Assembly: GCA_013791765.1 (NCBI GenBank)
Contig: VMTC01000032.1
Location: 1-49,179, forward strand
Source of the DNA: Rhodoferax sp.
GTDB lineage: Bacteria; Pseudomonadota; Gammaproteobacteria; Burkholderiales; Burkholderiaceae_C
Length of the DNA: 49,179 bases
Direction of reading: 5' to 3'
Shown here: piece after piece, positions 17,301 to 24,191 of the stretch
How positions within the stretch are numbered: the stretch's first letter is position 1
How the letters are laid out: the number at the start of each line of letters is the position of its first letter
Notes under the pieces: model-generated
Told to the model about the DNA's origin: nothing
The model's input: the letters and a program-made list of their open reading frames with translations, nothing else
Database searches by the model: none
Program-made: the position numbers and the translations under genes

Positions 17301-18522
17301 GGAGCAAGCTGCCGGCAGTGCGCTGACCAGCGCAGCCACAGCCACGCCGGGGGCAGCACAAAGCGTTGCCCTGAGTTATCTGCCCACCAGCATGGCAGTG
17401 CGGGCCCAGACTTTGACACTTGGCGGGCGTACGCTCCACCACGTGGTGCTCGGCGCCTCACGCGAGGGGCTCTTGTGGCGGGCCAATCTGGATGCCACTG
17501 AACTCAACGGCTACCTGGAATATCGCCAGCCCAGCGGACCTGGCGAGGGCCGCTTGTATGCCAGGCTGGCCAGACTGACCATTGCACCCAGCACTGCCCG
17601 CGACATGGAATCACTTCTTGCAGAACAGCCCGCCAGCATTCCGGCGCTTGATATCGTGGTGGATGATTTTGAGTTGCGCGGCAAACGGCTCGGACGCGTC
17701 GAGATGGAGGCAGTCAACCGGGGTGCGGGTGCGACAACACCCGACGGCCCGGCGCGTGAATGGCGGCTGAACAAATTCAACATCGTGACACCCGACGCGG
17801 TGCTCACCGCGACCGGCAACTGGGCAGCAATGAGCGCACTGCCCCCAACGAGCACGAACGCGCGTCGGCGTACGGTCATGAATTTCAAGCTACTCGTTGC
17901 GGACGGCGGCAACCTGCTGGCGCGTTTTGGCATGCCGGGCGTGGTGCGCAAAGCCCGCGGCCAAATGGAAGGGCAGGTGGCCTGGATGGGCTCGCCGATC
18001 AGCCTTGACTACCCTACCATGACCGGTGCTTTCACTGTCAACATGGCGTCAGGCCAGTTTTTGAAAGCCGACCCGGGCTTGGCCAAGTTGCTCGGAGTCT
18101 TGAGTCTGCAGGCCTTGCCGCGGCGCCTGACGCTTGATTTCAGGGACGTCTTCAGTGAAGGTTTCTCTTTTGACTTTGTGCGCGGTGATGTCACCATCGA
18201 AAAAGGCATCGCTAAAACCAACAACTTGCAGATGAAAGGGGTCAATGCTGCGGTCCTGATGGAGGGGCAGGCCGACATTGAAAAGGAAACCCAAGACCTG
18301 AAAGTGGTCGTGGTGCCAGAGATCAACGCCGGCACCGCGTCTCTGATTGCCTCGGTTATCAACCCGGCTATCGGCATAGGTACCTTTTTGGCCCAGTTGT
18401 TTTTTCGCCAGCCACTGACCGAAGCGGCCACGCAGGAGTTTCACATTGATGGTAGCTGGGCCGACCCCCAGATCACCCGGGTGAAACGCAAGACCGGCAG
18501 GACGAATGGCACGCCGCAGTGA
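14395..18522 (+). CDS. yhdP: YhdP family protein (AsmA-like, TIGR02099 type)
   Basis: This 1375-residue protein belongs to the AsmA-like group that includes YhdP. It has one N-terminal transmembrane segment (about residues 20-42, WSLGLVLAAWLVFGLTWGALHWL) and a very long periplasmic part rich in alternating beta strands. The region after the anchor reads VPRIGEFRPQLEAYTARVLGVPVRIGTL, characteristic of the family. The C-terminal part (about 1210-1340) carries FLKADPGLAKLLGVLSLQALPRR and then the VVVPEINAGTASLIASVINPAIG helix, also typical. Known members form bridge-like structures that move phospholipid toward the outer membrane; that role here is by homology. It lies back to back with glnE, as in other betaproteobacteria as I recall. 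Confidence 0.88.
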   Translation: MIDLTPAPSPLLKTWSTAARWSLGLVLAAWLVFGLTWGALHWLIVPRIGEFRPQLEAYTARVLGVPVRIGTLTAQSTGMIPSFELTDVTLFDVQGRQALRLPRVLAALSPGSLWRLGFEQLYIERPLLNIRRDQNGKITVAGLDFSKVGDTGNSAVDWFFSQLEFVIRDGSILWTDELRATPTLALQQVDLVVRNPGRHHDFQFDATPPALWGERFTVRGKLTQPLLSRHKGQWQDWRGQLYAAFARVDLSELRRYADVGVGVDLRQGKGALRAWVDVQQGLVQGGAADVALSEVNITLGAELQPLELLSVRGRLGARLPTNGFHLSTQALAFDTRDGLVWPGGNVSIDYSGAEEQSAARGEIKADMLDLQALSQIADRLPIDAVTRAALLTYAPKGLVQRLQASWQGPMGAFSQYQVKGLVNQLELAASAHRESPIQGVPPTSSAGVRGARIDFDFNQFSGKANISLNNGALVLPGVFDEPVIPVAQLSTDVKWQVKGEHIAVQLPNLKFNNADAEGEAQVKWETGDPAKSGSHSRFPGVIDLQATLSRADGTRVHRYLPSLIGQPVRDYVRDAVTAGTASGVKAKVRGDLSNMPFRDPKQGDFRISADVQNATLVYVPRSIQDPQALPWPPLTQLSGELVFDRAQLQVKGARARMGAASNLQANKVEALIADLNDATVTVTADLQGALAEGLGIVKGSPLGSMIGNALDRAVASGNAQYKLKLSLPIGTMEKSTVLGSVTLANNELQITPDTPKLSRARGVVEFTDSGFSIVGGQARLLGGDTRLEGGSLPLKGANANLNANSVLIRASGTVSAEGLRLAQELGFAARMAQHAAGSAAYTAVLGFRRGVPELTVSSNLQGLSLSLPAPLNKTAQALMPFRLQTALLAQSLHAPLGDTAHLQDQLILNLGQVASIHYVRDLSGAEPRVTRGSLGVGLSPQESAPLPEEGVVANINLSGVNLDAWGDVLEQAAGSALTSAATATPGAAQSVALSYLPTSMAVRAQTLTLGGRTLHHVVLGASREGLLWRANLDATELNGYLEYRQPSGPGEGRLYARLARLTIAPSTARDMESLLAEQPASIPALDIVVDDFELRGKRLGRVEMEAVNRGAGATTPDGPAREWRLNKFNIVTPDAVLTATGNWAAMSALPPTSTNARRRTVMNFKLLVADGGNLLARFGMPGVVRKARGQMEGQVAWMGSPISLDYPTMTGAFTVNMASGQFLKADPGLAKLLGVLSLQALPRRLTLDFRDVFSEGFSFDFVRGDVTIEKGIAKTNNLQMKGVNAAVLMEGQADIEKETQDLKVVVVPEINAGTASLIASVINPAIGIGTFLAQLFFRQPLTEAATQEFHIDGSWADPQITRVKRKTGRTNGTPQ

Positions 18523-18561
18523 TACTCATGGGCGCTTGGCGTGCGCCAACCCCGCTTGGAC

Positions 18562-18723
18562 TCAGGTCTTGTCAGGTGAAGATGAAGCATCGGCTGCGGC
18601 GTCATCCGTTGCGACCGGCGCGGTCGGCAATTCACCCCTGTGGCGCCCGGAAAACATGGTCCACCAGACAATCAGCACCAGCAGCAGCAAGGCCCCCAAT
18701 GCTTCCAGCACGAGCAAACTCAT
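18562..18723 (-). CDS. Small single-pass membrane protein (53 residues)
   Basis: This 53-residue ORF begins MSLLVLEALGALLLLVLIVW, one long transmembrane helix, and continues with WTMFSGRHRGE and an acidic, Ala/Ser-rich tail. AAGGA lies 8 bases before the ATG. A longer in-frame start (18768) exists but lacks that site. I recall small proteins of this shape in Comamonadaceae; no function is known to me. Its start codon overlaps that of mltA on the other strand: both are read from the same CATG (18721-18724). It fills the space between the yhdP-like gene and mltA, in antisense to neither. Confidence 0.6.
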   Translation of the reverse strand: MSLLVLEALGALLLLVLIVWWTMFSGRHRGELPTAPVATDDAAADASSSPDKT

Positions 18724-19873
18724 GAATCGAATCCTTTTTAGCGTCTTGAATGGCTGCATTGTAGGCATGCTCGTCGCATGCAGCAGCGCACCGATTCGGC
18801 ATCAGACACCTGCGACGCCAACGGAGCTGGCTGCGCCGCTTCTCAGCACTCCCACCGATGATGCAGACCCATTGCCTGCAGCCATCGAGCGCGCCAAAAG
18901 CCGCTGGACGGCCGTTTCTTGGGCAGAATTGCCAGGCTTCGAGGACGACCCCCTGTTTGAGGCCTGGAACGCCTGGATCAAGAGCTGCGAGCGCCCGGGT
19001 CCGGTGTTTGCCCCCTTGTGCAGCGATGTGCGGCGCTTGAGCATTGGCGACGAGCCCCAGCGTCGGGCCTGGATGCGCGAGCGACTGCAACCGTACCGGG
19101 TCGATACCTTGACGGGTGCAAGCGAGGGTTTGCTGACCGCCTATTTCGAGCCGGTGCTGGACGCCGCGCGCCGCTCCAGTGCCGAGTTCAGCGTCCCGCT
19201 CTACCAACCGCCCTTGGGTTTGGCGCAAAACCTGCCGTGGTACACACGCCAACAGATTGACAGCTCGGCGCAGGTCCAAGCAACCCTGAAAGGGCGGGAA
19301 ATCGTGTTTCTTGCCGACCCCGTCGACGCCCTGATGCTGCAGATTCAGGGCTCGGGCCGGGTGCGCATCAGCCAGAGCGACGGCAGCCAGACGCTGGTGC
19401 GGCTGGCCTACGCAGGCTCCAATGGGCAGCCTTACAAAAGCGTGGGCCGCTGGCTGCTCGATCAGGGCGCGGTGCGCGATGCCTCATGGCCGGCGATCAA
19501 GGCCTGGCTGGCGCAAAACCCAGGTCGCGTCAATGAGTTGTTGTGGAGTAATCCGCGCACGGTGTTCTTCCGCGAAGAGGCGATGTCGGCGCTGGACGCT
19601 GCGTGGGGACCCAAGGGCGCGCAGGGTGTGCCGCTAACGCCCGGGCGCTCGATTGCGGTCGACCCCGGCAGCATTCCCTATGGCACACCGGTGTGGCTGG
19701 CCTCGCGCGGCCCAAATCTCAATCTGCAAAAGCTGGTGCTGGCGCAGGATACCGGCAGTGCCATCGTCGGTGGCGTGCGGGCTGACTACTTTGTCGGCTG
19801 GGGCAACGCCGCCGCCGAAGTGGCCGGCCGTCTCAAGCAACCCTTGCGCCTGTGGGTGCTGTGGCCCAAATAG
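18722..19873 (+). CDS. mltA: Membrane-bound lytic murein transglycosylase A (MltA)
   Basis: This 383-residue lipoprotein cuts peptidoglycan glycan strands, leaving anhydromuramic ends. The signal MNRILFSVLNGCIVGMLVAC gives lipidation at C20, followed by Ser, consistent with outer-membrane sorting. The MltA domain shows LTAYFEPVLDAARR, LQIQGSGRVRI and YKSVGRWLLDQG. The C-terminal 3D domain ends in AQDTGSAIVGGVRADYFVGWG (about residues 341-361), which holds the catalytic aspartates. The frame extends upstream to 18506, but ATG 18722 is where the signal peptide begins. That start overlaps the start of the divergent 53-residue gene. Confidence 0.93.
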   Translation: MNRILFSVLNGCIVGMLVACSSAPIRHQTPATPTELAAPLLSTPTDDADPLPAAIERAKSRWTAVSWAELPGFEDDPLFEAWNAWIKSCERPGPVFAPLCSDVRRLSIGDEPQRRAWMRERLQPYRVDTLTGASEGLLTAYFEPVLDAARRSSAEFSVPLYQPPLGLAQNLPWYTRQQIDSSAQVQATLKGREIVFLADPVDALMLQIQGSGRVRISQSDGSQTLVRLAYAGSNGQPYKSVGRWLLDQGAVRDASWPAIKAWLAQNPGRVNELLWSNPRTVFFREEAMSALDAAWGPKGAQGVPLTPGRSIAVDPGSIPYGTPVWLASRGPNLNLQKLVLAQDTGSAIVGGVRADYFVGWGNAAAEVAGRLKQPLRLWVLWPK

Positions 19874-19915
19874 ACATCATCAAAAATGATGGGCAGTTGC
19901 AGGCCCGGTCGGAGA

Positions 19916-21130
19916 TCACTGGCCCTGCAAGCCCTGCAGTTGACTGCGCGCCTGTTCGGCGTCCCGGGCGTACTCGGCCAGGTAGCGGTCGCGCTCTTCG
20001 CTACTCCATTCGGCAGGAGAAAACCGGTCCAGCGCATAACGCGCACTCACATGCACCACGCCACTGCGGCGGGCCATCATGGCGCGGTCGGGAAACTTGT
20101 CGGCCAGCAGCAGAAAGCCATCCACGTCACGCAACTGCAGCGGAAAGGTGGGGTTCTTGTCTCGCACCAGAGCACCAAACAACTGCAACTTGAACTCACG
20201 CAGGCCCACGCCCACCTCGTCGTTGTACTGCAAGAGGGCAAAGGGCACGCCGTTGGCATCGTCAACACGCCCGCTGAGCACATAGCGACCGGCCGTGAGT
20301 ACCTTGGCCTGCAGATAGAAGTTGAGTGACCCGGCCTCCAGCGTCTCACGCACAGTCCCCCAGGTCGCCGGAACTTCGGGGCTGTAGATGACATCGAAAT
20401 GGGCCACGCCCTGCTCACCGTTGGCGCTGACCTGCGCCAGCAGACGGATCGTGCCCGCATAGCCGGCAAAGCCCTGCTGCGCCGGATTCAGGCGGGCGCT
20501 GAATTTTCCATCCCGGGCCAGGTCATCGGCACCCGTGCCGGCGTCGGAAAAATCAACCGTGGTCTGGATCAGGCGCACCAGCGTGCTGGAATCAGGGCGC
20601 GACTGCGCCGAGGCTTGCGTCACCGTCAGCGGCAAGACGCGGGCGTTTTCGTCCAGCGCCTCAATGGTGAACTTGACGGTCTCTGCGCCGCTGAGGAAGA
20701 CCCGTTCCTGCGTGGTGCGCAGGCGCAAGCCCTTGATGGCCTCACCGGTGGCGCTGCGCATCGCCGTCTCTTCAACCACGGGGTCGAACGGGCGCACCTG
20801 GTCGGGGTGTTCGGCAATCGGGTGCGACTCGGGGGGGTAGCGCGTGGCATCGCGGTAAGTGGCATAAAGCTCCTCTGCCCGCTGGTATCGGCCTTGCCAC
20901 AGCGTCAGTTGCTGCTGGCGCGACTGCAGTCCGGCCGCACTGAACGGCCCACCGCCAGCAGGGACTTCGACGTTGCCCGATGACCCGGCACCAGGACCGG
21001 CTTGTGCATACTTCGCGCCAGCGTTGCTGAGCGCTGACGCAGCGTCGCCGCCAGCCGCAGCCCAGCGCCAGCCCAAAGCTGCCAGCGCCAGCACCGCAGC
21101 GCCGATCAGGATGAGTTTTCCGCGTCCCAA
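19916..21130 (-). CDS. Membrane-anchored protein of unknown function, partner of the next gene
   Basis: This 404-residue protein is not one I recognise. Residues 5-23 (KLILIGAAVLALAALGWRW) form a signal anchor; the rest should be periplasmic. A glycine/alanine-rich linker (about 24-62) precedes a helical stretch. The remainder (about 130-360) has beta-sandwich-like repeats with phrases such as RVFLSGAETVKFTIEALDE and GRYVLSGRVDDANGVPFALLQYND. This recalls bacterial domains of the DUF4785 or choice-of-anchor kind, but I would not assign either. The start is TTG at 21130, because an in-frame stop lies two codons upstream and no ATG is available. It follows the hydrolase-like gene by 25 bases, so the two are probably one operon. 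Confidence 0.7.
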   Translation of the reverse strand: MGRGKLILIGAAVLALAALGWRWAAAGGDAASALSNAGAKYAQAGPGAGSSGNVEVPAGGGPFSAAGLQSRQQQLTLWQGRYQRAEELYATYRDATRYPPESHPIAEHPDQVRPFDPVVEETAMRSATGEAIKGLRLRTTQERVFLSGAETVKFTIEALDENARVLPLTVTQASAQSRPDSSTLVRLIQTTVDFSDAGTGADDLARDGKFSARLNPAQQGFAGYAGTIRLLAQVSANGEQGVAHFDVIYSPEVPATWGTVRETLEAGSLNFYLQAKVLTAGRYVLSGRVDDANGVPFALLQYNDEVGVGLREFKLQLFGALVRDKNPTFPLQLRDVDGFLLLADKFPDRAMMARRSGVVHVSARYALDRFSPAEWSSEERDRYLAEYARDAEQARSQLQGLQGQ

Positions 21131-21155
21131 AAGTCAGCCGGCCGTAAGAAGAAGA

Positions 21156-22067
21156 TCAGTAAGCGTTGGCCACCATGTCAGCGCGCACCTTGGACACCAC
21201 ACCACCCCAATTGCCGTTGGTGTAGTGGTTGTAGGCCTCGGAATCGTCGCGGAACTTCACGGAGTGGTAGCTCCATTTGGCTATGCCTCCCTCATTGGCA
21301 GCAGTACCCAGGGTCAGGTCGTTGCAGAACCAGTCGGCGGCGTTACAGTAGCCCGCACCACTGCTTCCCGAGACGCCACCAGCCGAATGGTAGGCCACGG
21401 CCTCATCATCCTGGCCCGGCAGCACGGCGGAATACAGTGTGCCTTTGGCGCCTGCGTACATGTAGAACCACTTGGCACGGGTCTGGTTGTGGTCATACAA
21501 GGCGCGCGCCGTGGTGGTCTTGAGGTCAGCCACCAGCGGCTCTGAGACAGCCCAGCTGCCCGCATTGGACAGTTCACTGCCGCCGCCCGCGCCCGCGGCA
21601 ACATCCACCCATTTGATGTTCCAGCCGGTTTGGGTGGCGCCCGTGCTGTTGCCACACACCCCCGATGCGTTGGGCGTGGCATTCTTTACCGAGCGTGCGC
21701 TGCCACCATACAGGGACAAGGCATAGCCAATTTGCAGATTGCCCGCGCTGTGCGCCGCCACGTAGCACCAGTTGGTGCCGGTGCAGTAACAGTCCAGCGC
21801 GTCGCGAATACGGTAATTCTGGTCGGAAACGCGGTTGTAGCCGTCCCAGTTCACAGATTTCTTATTCACACCCGCCGCTGTGCTGGCCGGGCCCCAGTAA
21901 GTGAAATCGGCATGATTGCCGGGCTGAGCAGTACTGCTGCGCCCGTTGATCCAGAGCGAGTAATTGGTGGCGTAAACAACGCTGACCAGACCACCCAGCG
22001 CAAGCGCGGCCAACACCAGCATGCGCGGGGGACGCAGAAACGACAAACCGAACCATTCAATACGCAT
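21156..22067 (-). CDS. Secreted protein with alpha/beta-hydrolase-like nucleophile motif
   Basis: This 303-residue protein has a signal segment (about residues 15-33, ending VVYA), so the mature part is extracytoplasmic. CYVAAHSAGNLQIGYAL fits a strand-nucleophile-helix elbow with S107 as nucleophile (AHSAG, a GxSxG variant). Candidate acid and base residues are D220/D221 in LPGQDDEAVAYHS and H227, H268 or H281. YSLWINGRSS near residue 36 resembles an oxyanion-loop strand. Six cysteines (93, 95, 101, 138, 241, 248) suggest disulfides. The many Gly, Asn and aromatic residues fit a secreted esterase or lipase-like fold, but substrate and family are unknown to me. GAGGAG precedes the ATG. It is first in a two-gene unit with the 404-residue protein. 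Confidence 0.7.
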   Translation of the reverse strand: MRIEWFGLSFLRPPRMLVLAALALGGLVSVVYATNYSLWINGRSSTAQPGNHADFTYWGPASTAAGVNKKSVNWDGYNRVSDQNYRIRDALDCYCTGTNWCYVAAHSAGNLQIGYALSLYGGSARSVKNATPNASGVCGNSTGATQTGWNIKWVDVAAGAGGGSELSNAGSWAVSEPLVADLKTTTARALYDHNQTRAKWFYMYAGAKGTLYSAVLPGQDDEAVAYHSAGGVSGSSGAGYCNAADWFCNDLTLGTAANEGGIAKWSYHSVKFRDDSEAYNHYTNGNWGGVVSKVRADMVANAY

Positions 22068-22140
22068 TGGGAAGTCTCCTCAAGAGGTGGATGTGCCCAG
22101 CGATGCGCTTCTTCTCTATTGTGGCGCCGCGACTGAACTC

Positions 22141-22164
22141 GTAAAAGAACGAGCGTTCTTTTAC
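22141..22164. promoter_or_regulatory. Perfect 24-base palindromic site
   Basis: GTAAAAGAACG and CGTTCTTTTAC form an 11-base perfect inverted repeat around AG. It lies 74-97 bases upstream of the hydrolase-like gene. No T-run follows on either strand, so it is not an intrinsic terminator. GAACG-N2-CGTTC symmetry is common in TetR-family operators; that assignment is inference. Confidence 0.55.
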
Positions 22165-22249
22165 AAAATTTTCCAGCCAGTTACAAAACGACACAATAAG
22201 GACAAACCCGAAGCTGGCTAGCGAAGGCCAGGGACTGGGCAGCCAGTCT

Positions 22250-22741
22250 TCAGGAAACGCGCTTGACCCGATTCGCCAGGCTCTGCGCCAGACGCGCCTT
22301 GGCTTCGGGGTAGACCAGAGATTCTTCCAGCGCAATGTGGTCCTGGCACAGCGTCAGAAATACGTTGGCACCGTGCTTGAACTCATCAACGTCAAACCAG
22401 TTGTTGCCCAAGGCAATGGCGCGCAACTGGGGCCCCAGCTCGATCCAGTTTTCTTCGATCCATCCATGGTCTTGCTGCAACGTCTGCACCGCCGCCACCA
22501 GTTCGGCGTTACCACTGGTCAGCAGCGCAGGGAAGACGTTCCGCTCCTCCTCGGCATGGTGCTGGCGCGCGCTGCTGGAAAAAAAAGCCTCAATGGCGCC
22601 TGCCTGGCGCTGCGCTTTGGCATCCACGCCTGAGCTTTCCATCTGCTGCACCAATGCCGCCAACTCAGCCAAATGCATCTGTATCTGCTGATGGCATGCA
22701 TCCAGGGCAACAAAGCTGAACGGTTCAGGGAAGGCACTCAT
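22250..22741 (-). CDS. Hemerythrin domain-containing protein
   Basis: This 163-residue cytosolic protein is a four-helix hemerythrin with the di-iron ligands in order: H17 (ACHQQIQMHL), H61/H62 and E65/E66 (QHHAEEERNVFP), H92 (QQDHGWIEENW), H123 (FKHGANVF) and H135 with E139/E140 (CQDHIALEESLVYP). Proteins of this type bind oxygen, nitric oxide or iron; the sequence does not tell which. Length fits a single-domain form. It is divergent from the PPi-phosphofructokinase gene with a 235-base gap that must hold both promoters. No clear FNR or NsrR box was found there. Confidence 0.88.
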   Translation of the reverse strand: MSAFPEPFSFVALDACHQQIQMHLAELAALVQQMESSGVDAKAQRQAGAIEAFFSSSARQHHAEEERNVFPALLTSGNAELVAAVQTLQQDHGWIEENWIELGPQLRAIALGNNWFDVDEFKHGANVFLTLCQDHIALEESLVYPEAKARLAQSLANRVKRVS

Positions 22742-22976
22742 GGTTCACATCCTTTTTCATCAGTTGGTGCGGAGCTTATGACAGCGAAACTGGGGTTGAT
22801 CCGCGCTATTCTGGACTGGGGCTGATTATCAACACCAAGCGGTGACAGCGTTTGCGCCAAGTCAATCGCTCTTCGGATTCGTGAAGCCACGCGCTCGCCA
22901 CGGGCAGCAAGGTTTTTTTCAGGGGCACAATCACGCGATAGACACCGAGCATTGCTCCAACCTTCGAGGACATCCC

Positions 22977-24191
22977 ATGGCATCCGGAAAAATACTCGTC
23001 GCCCAGGGCGGCGGCCCCACCGCAGTGATCAACCAGTCGCTGGTCGGCGTTGCGCTGGAAGCGCGCCGCTTCAACCAGGTGGCGCACATTTATGGCGCGT
23101 TGCACGGTGTGCGCGGCATCGTCGATGAAGAATTCGTCGATCTCACACAGGAAACCAGCCACAACTTGGAACTGGTGGCCAACACACCTTCATCAGCGTT
23201 GGGCTCAACCCGCGACAAGCCTGACATCGCCTATTGCAAGGAGATTTTCAAGGTGCTGCAAGCGCATCAGATCGAACACTTCTTTTACATCGGCGGTAAC
23301 GACTCCAGCGACACGGTGCGCATCGTCAGCCAGGAAGCGCAAAAAGCGGGCTACCCACTGCGCAGCATTCACATCCCCAAGACCATCGACAACGATCTGG
23401 TCGGCAATGACCACACGCCGGGTTTTCCTTCGGCGGCGCGTTTTGTGGCGCAAGCCTTTGCCGGCGCCAACCTGGACAACGCGGCGCTGCCAGGCGTCTA
23501 TGTCGGCGTCGTCATGGGCCGGCACGCGGGCTTCTTGACCGCGGCGTCGGCCTTGGGCAAGAAATTTCCGGATGACGGACCACACCTGATTTACCTGCCC
23601 GAGCGCATCTTTGACCTGAGCAAATTCCTGCTGGACGTCAAAGCCACCTATGAACGCTTTGGTCGCTGCGTGATTGCGGTCTCCGAAGGCATTCACGATG
23701 CCAGCGGCACGCCCATTGCCGCGCTGCTGGCCAAGGAAATGGAGCACGACGCGCACGGCAATGTGCAACTCTCGGGCAACGGTGCTTTGGCTGATCTGCT
23801 GTGCACCGAGATCAAGGCCAAGCTCAACATCAAGCGCGTGCGTGGGGATACCTTTGGCTACCTGCAGCGCTCGTTCATCGGCTGCGTGTCGGACGTCGAT
23901 CAGCGCGAAGCGCGTGAGGTCGGCGAAAAGGCGGTGCAATTTGCGATGTGGGGCGGGCACGACGGCTCGGTGGCGATCAAGCGCACCGGCTTCTATTCGG
24001 TCGACTATGAGTTGCTGGCGCTCGATGCCGTGGCCGGCAAGACGCGGGTGATGGAAGACGAGTTCATCGCCGCCAATGGCACCGATGTCACCGATGCGTT
24101 TCGCATGTACCTGCGCCCGCTCTTGGGCTCCGGCATGCCGGACGCCTTCCGGCTGCGCCACAATCCGGTGGCCAAGGTACTTCATAGATGA
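22977..24191 (+). CDS. pfp: Pyrophosphate-dependent 6-phosphofructokinase
   Basis: This 404-residue enzyme interconverts fructose 6-phosphate and fructose 1,6-bisphosphate using pyrophosphate. Two residues mark PPi use. GGNDS at 106-110 has Asp where ATP enzymes have the second Gly of GGDGS, and PKTIDND (134-140) has Lys where ATP enzymes have Gly. MGRHAGFLTA is the substrate-binding MGR motif, and FGYLQRS lies in the C-terminal lobe. The start is ATG 22977 (MASGKILVAQGGGPTAV); the frame upstream to 22842 has no family similarity. The reaction is reversible, so it can serve both glycolysis and gluconeogenesis. Its stop overlaps a possible ATG of the patatin gene. Confidence 0.93.
   Translation: MASGKILVAQGGGPTAVINQSLVGVALEARRFNQVAHIYGALHGVRGIVDEEFVDLTQETSHNLELVANTPSSALGSTRDKPDIAYCKEIFKVLQAHQIEHFFYIGGNDSSDTVRIVSQEAQKAGYPLRSIHIPKTIDNDLVGNDHTPGFPSAARFVAQAFAGANLDNAALPGVYVGVVMGRHAGFLTAASALGKKFPDDGPHLIYLPERIFDLSKFLLDVKATYERFGRCVIAVSEGIHDASGTPIAALLAKEMEHDAHGNVQLSGNGALADLLCTEIKAKLNIKRVRGDTFGYLQRSFIGCVSDVDQREAREVGEKAVQFAMWGGHDGSVAIKRTGFYSVDYELLALDAVAGKTRVMEDEFIAANGTDVTDAFRMYLRPLLGSGMPDAFRLRHNPVAKVLHR

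Noticed and set aside
22738-22983. An 81-codon reverse ORF between the hemerythrin and pfp genes
   Set aside because: No domain, untypical composition, and it would occupy the whole divergent promoter region.
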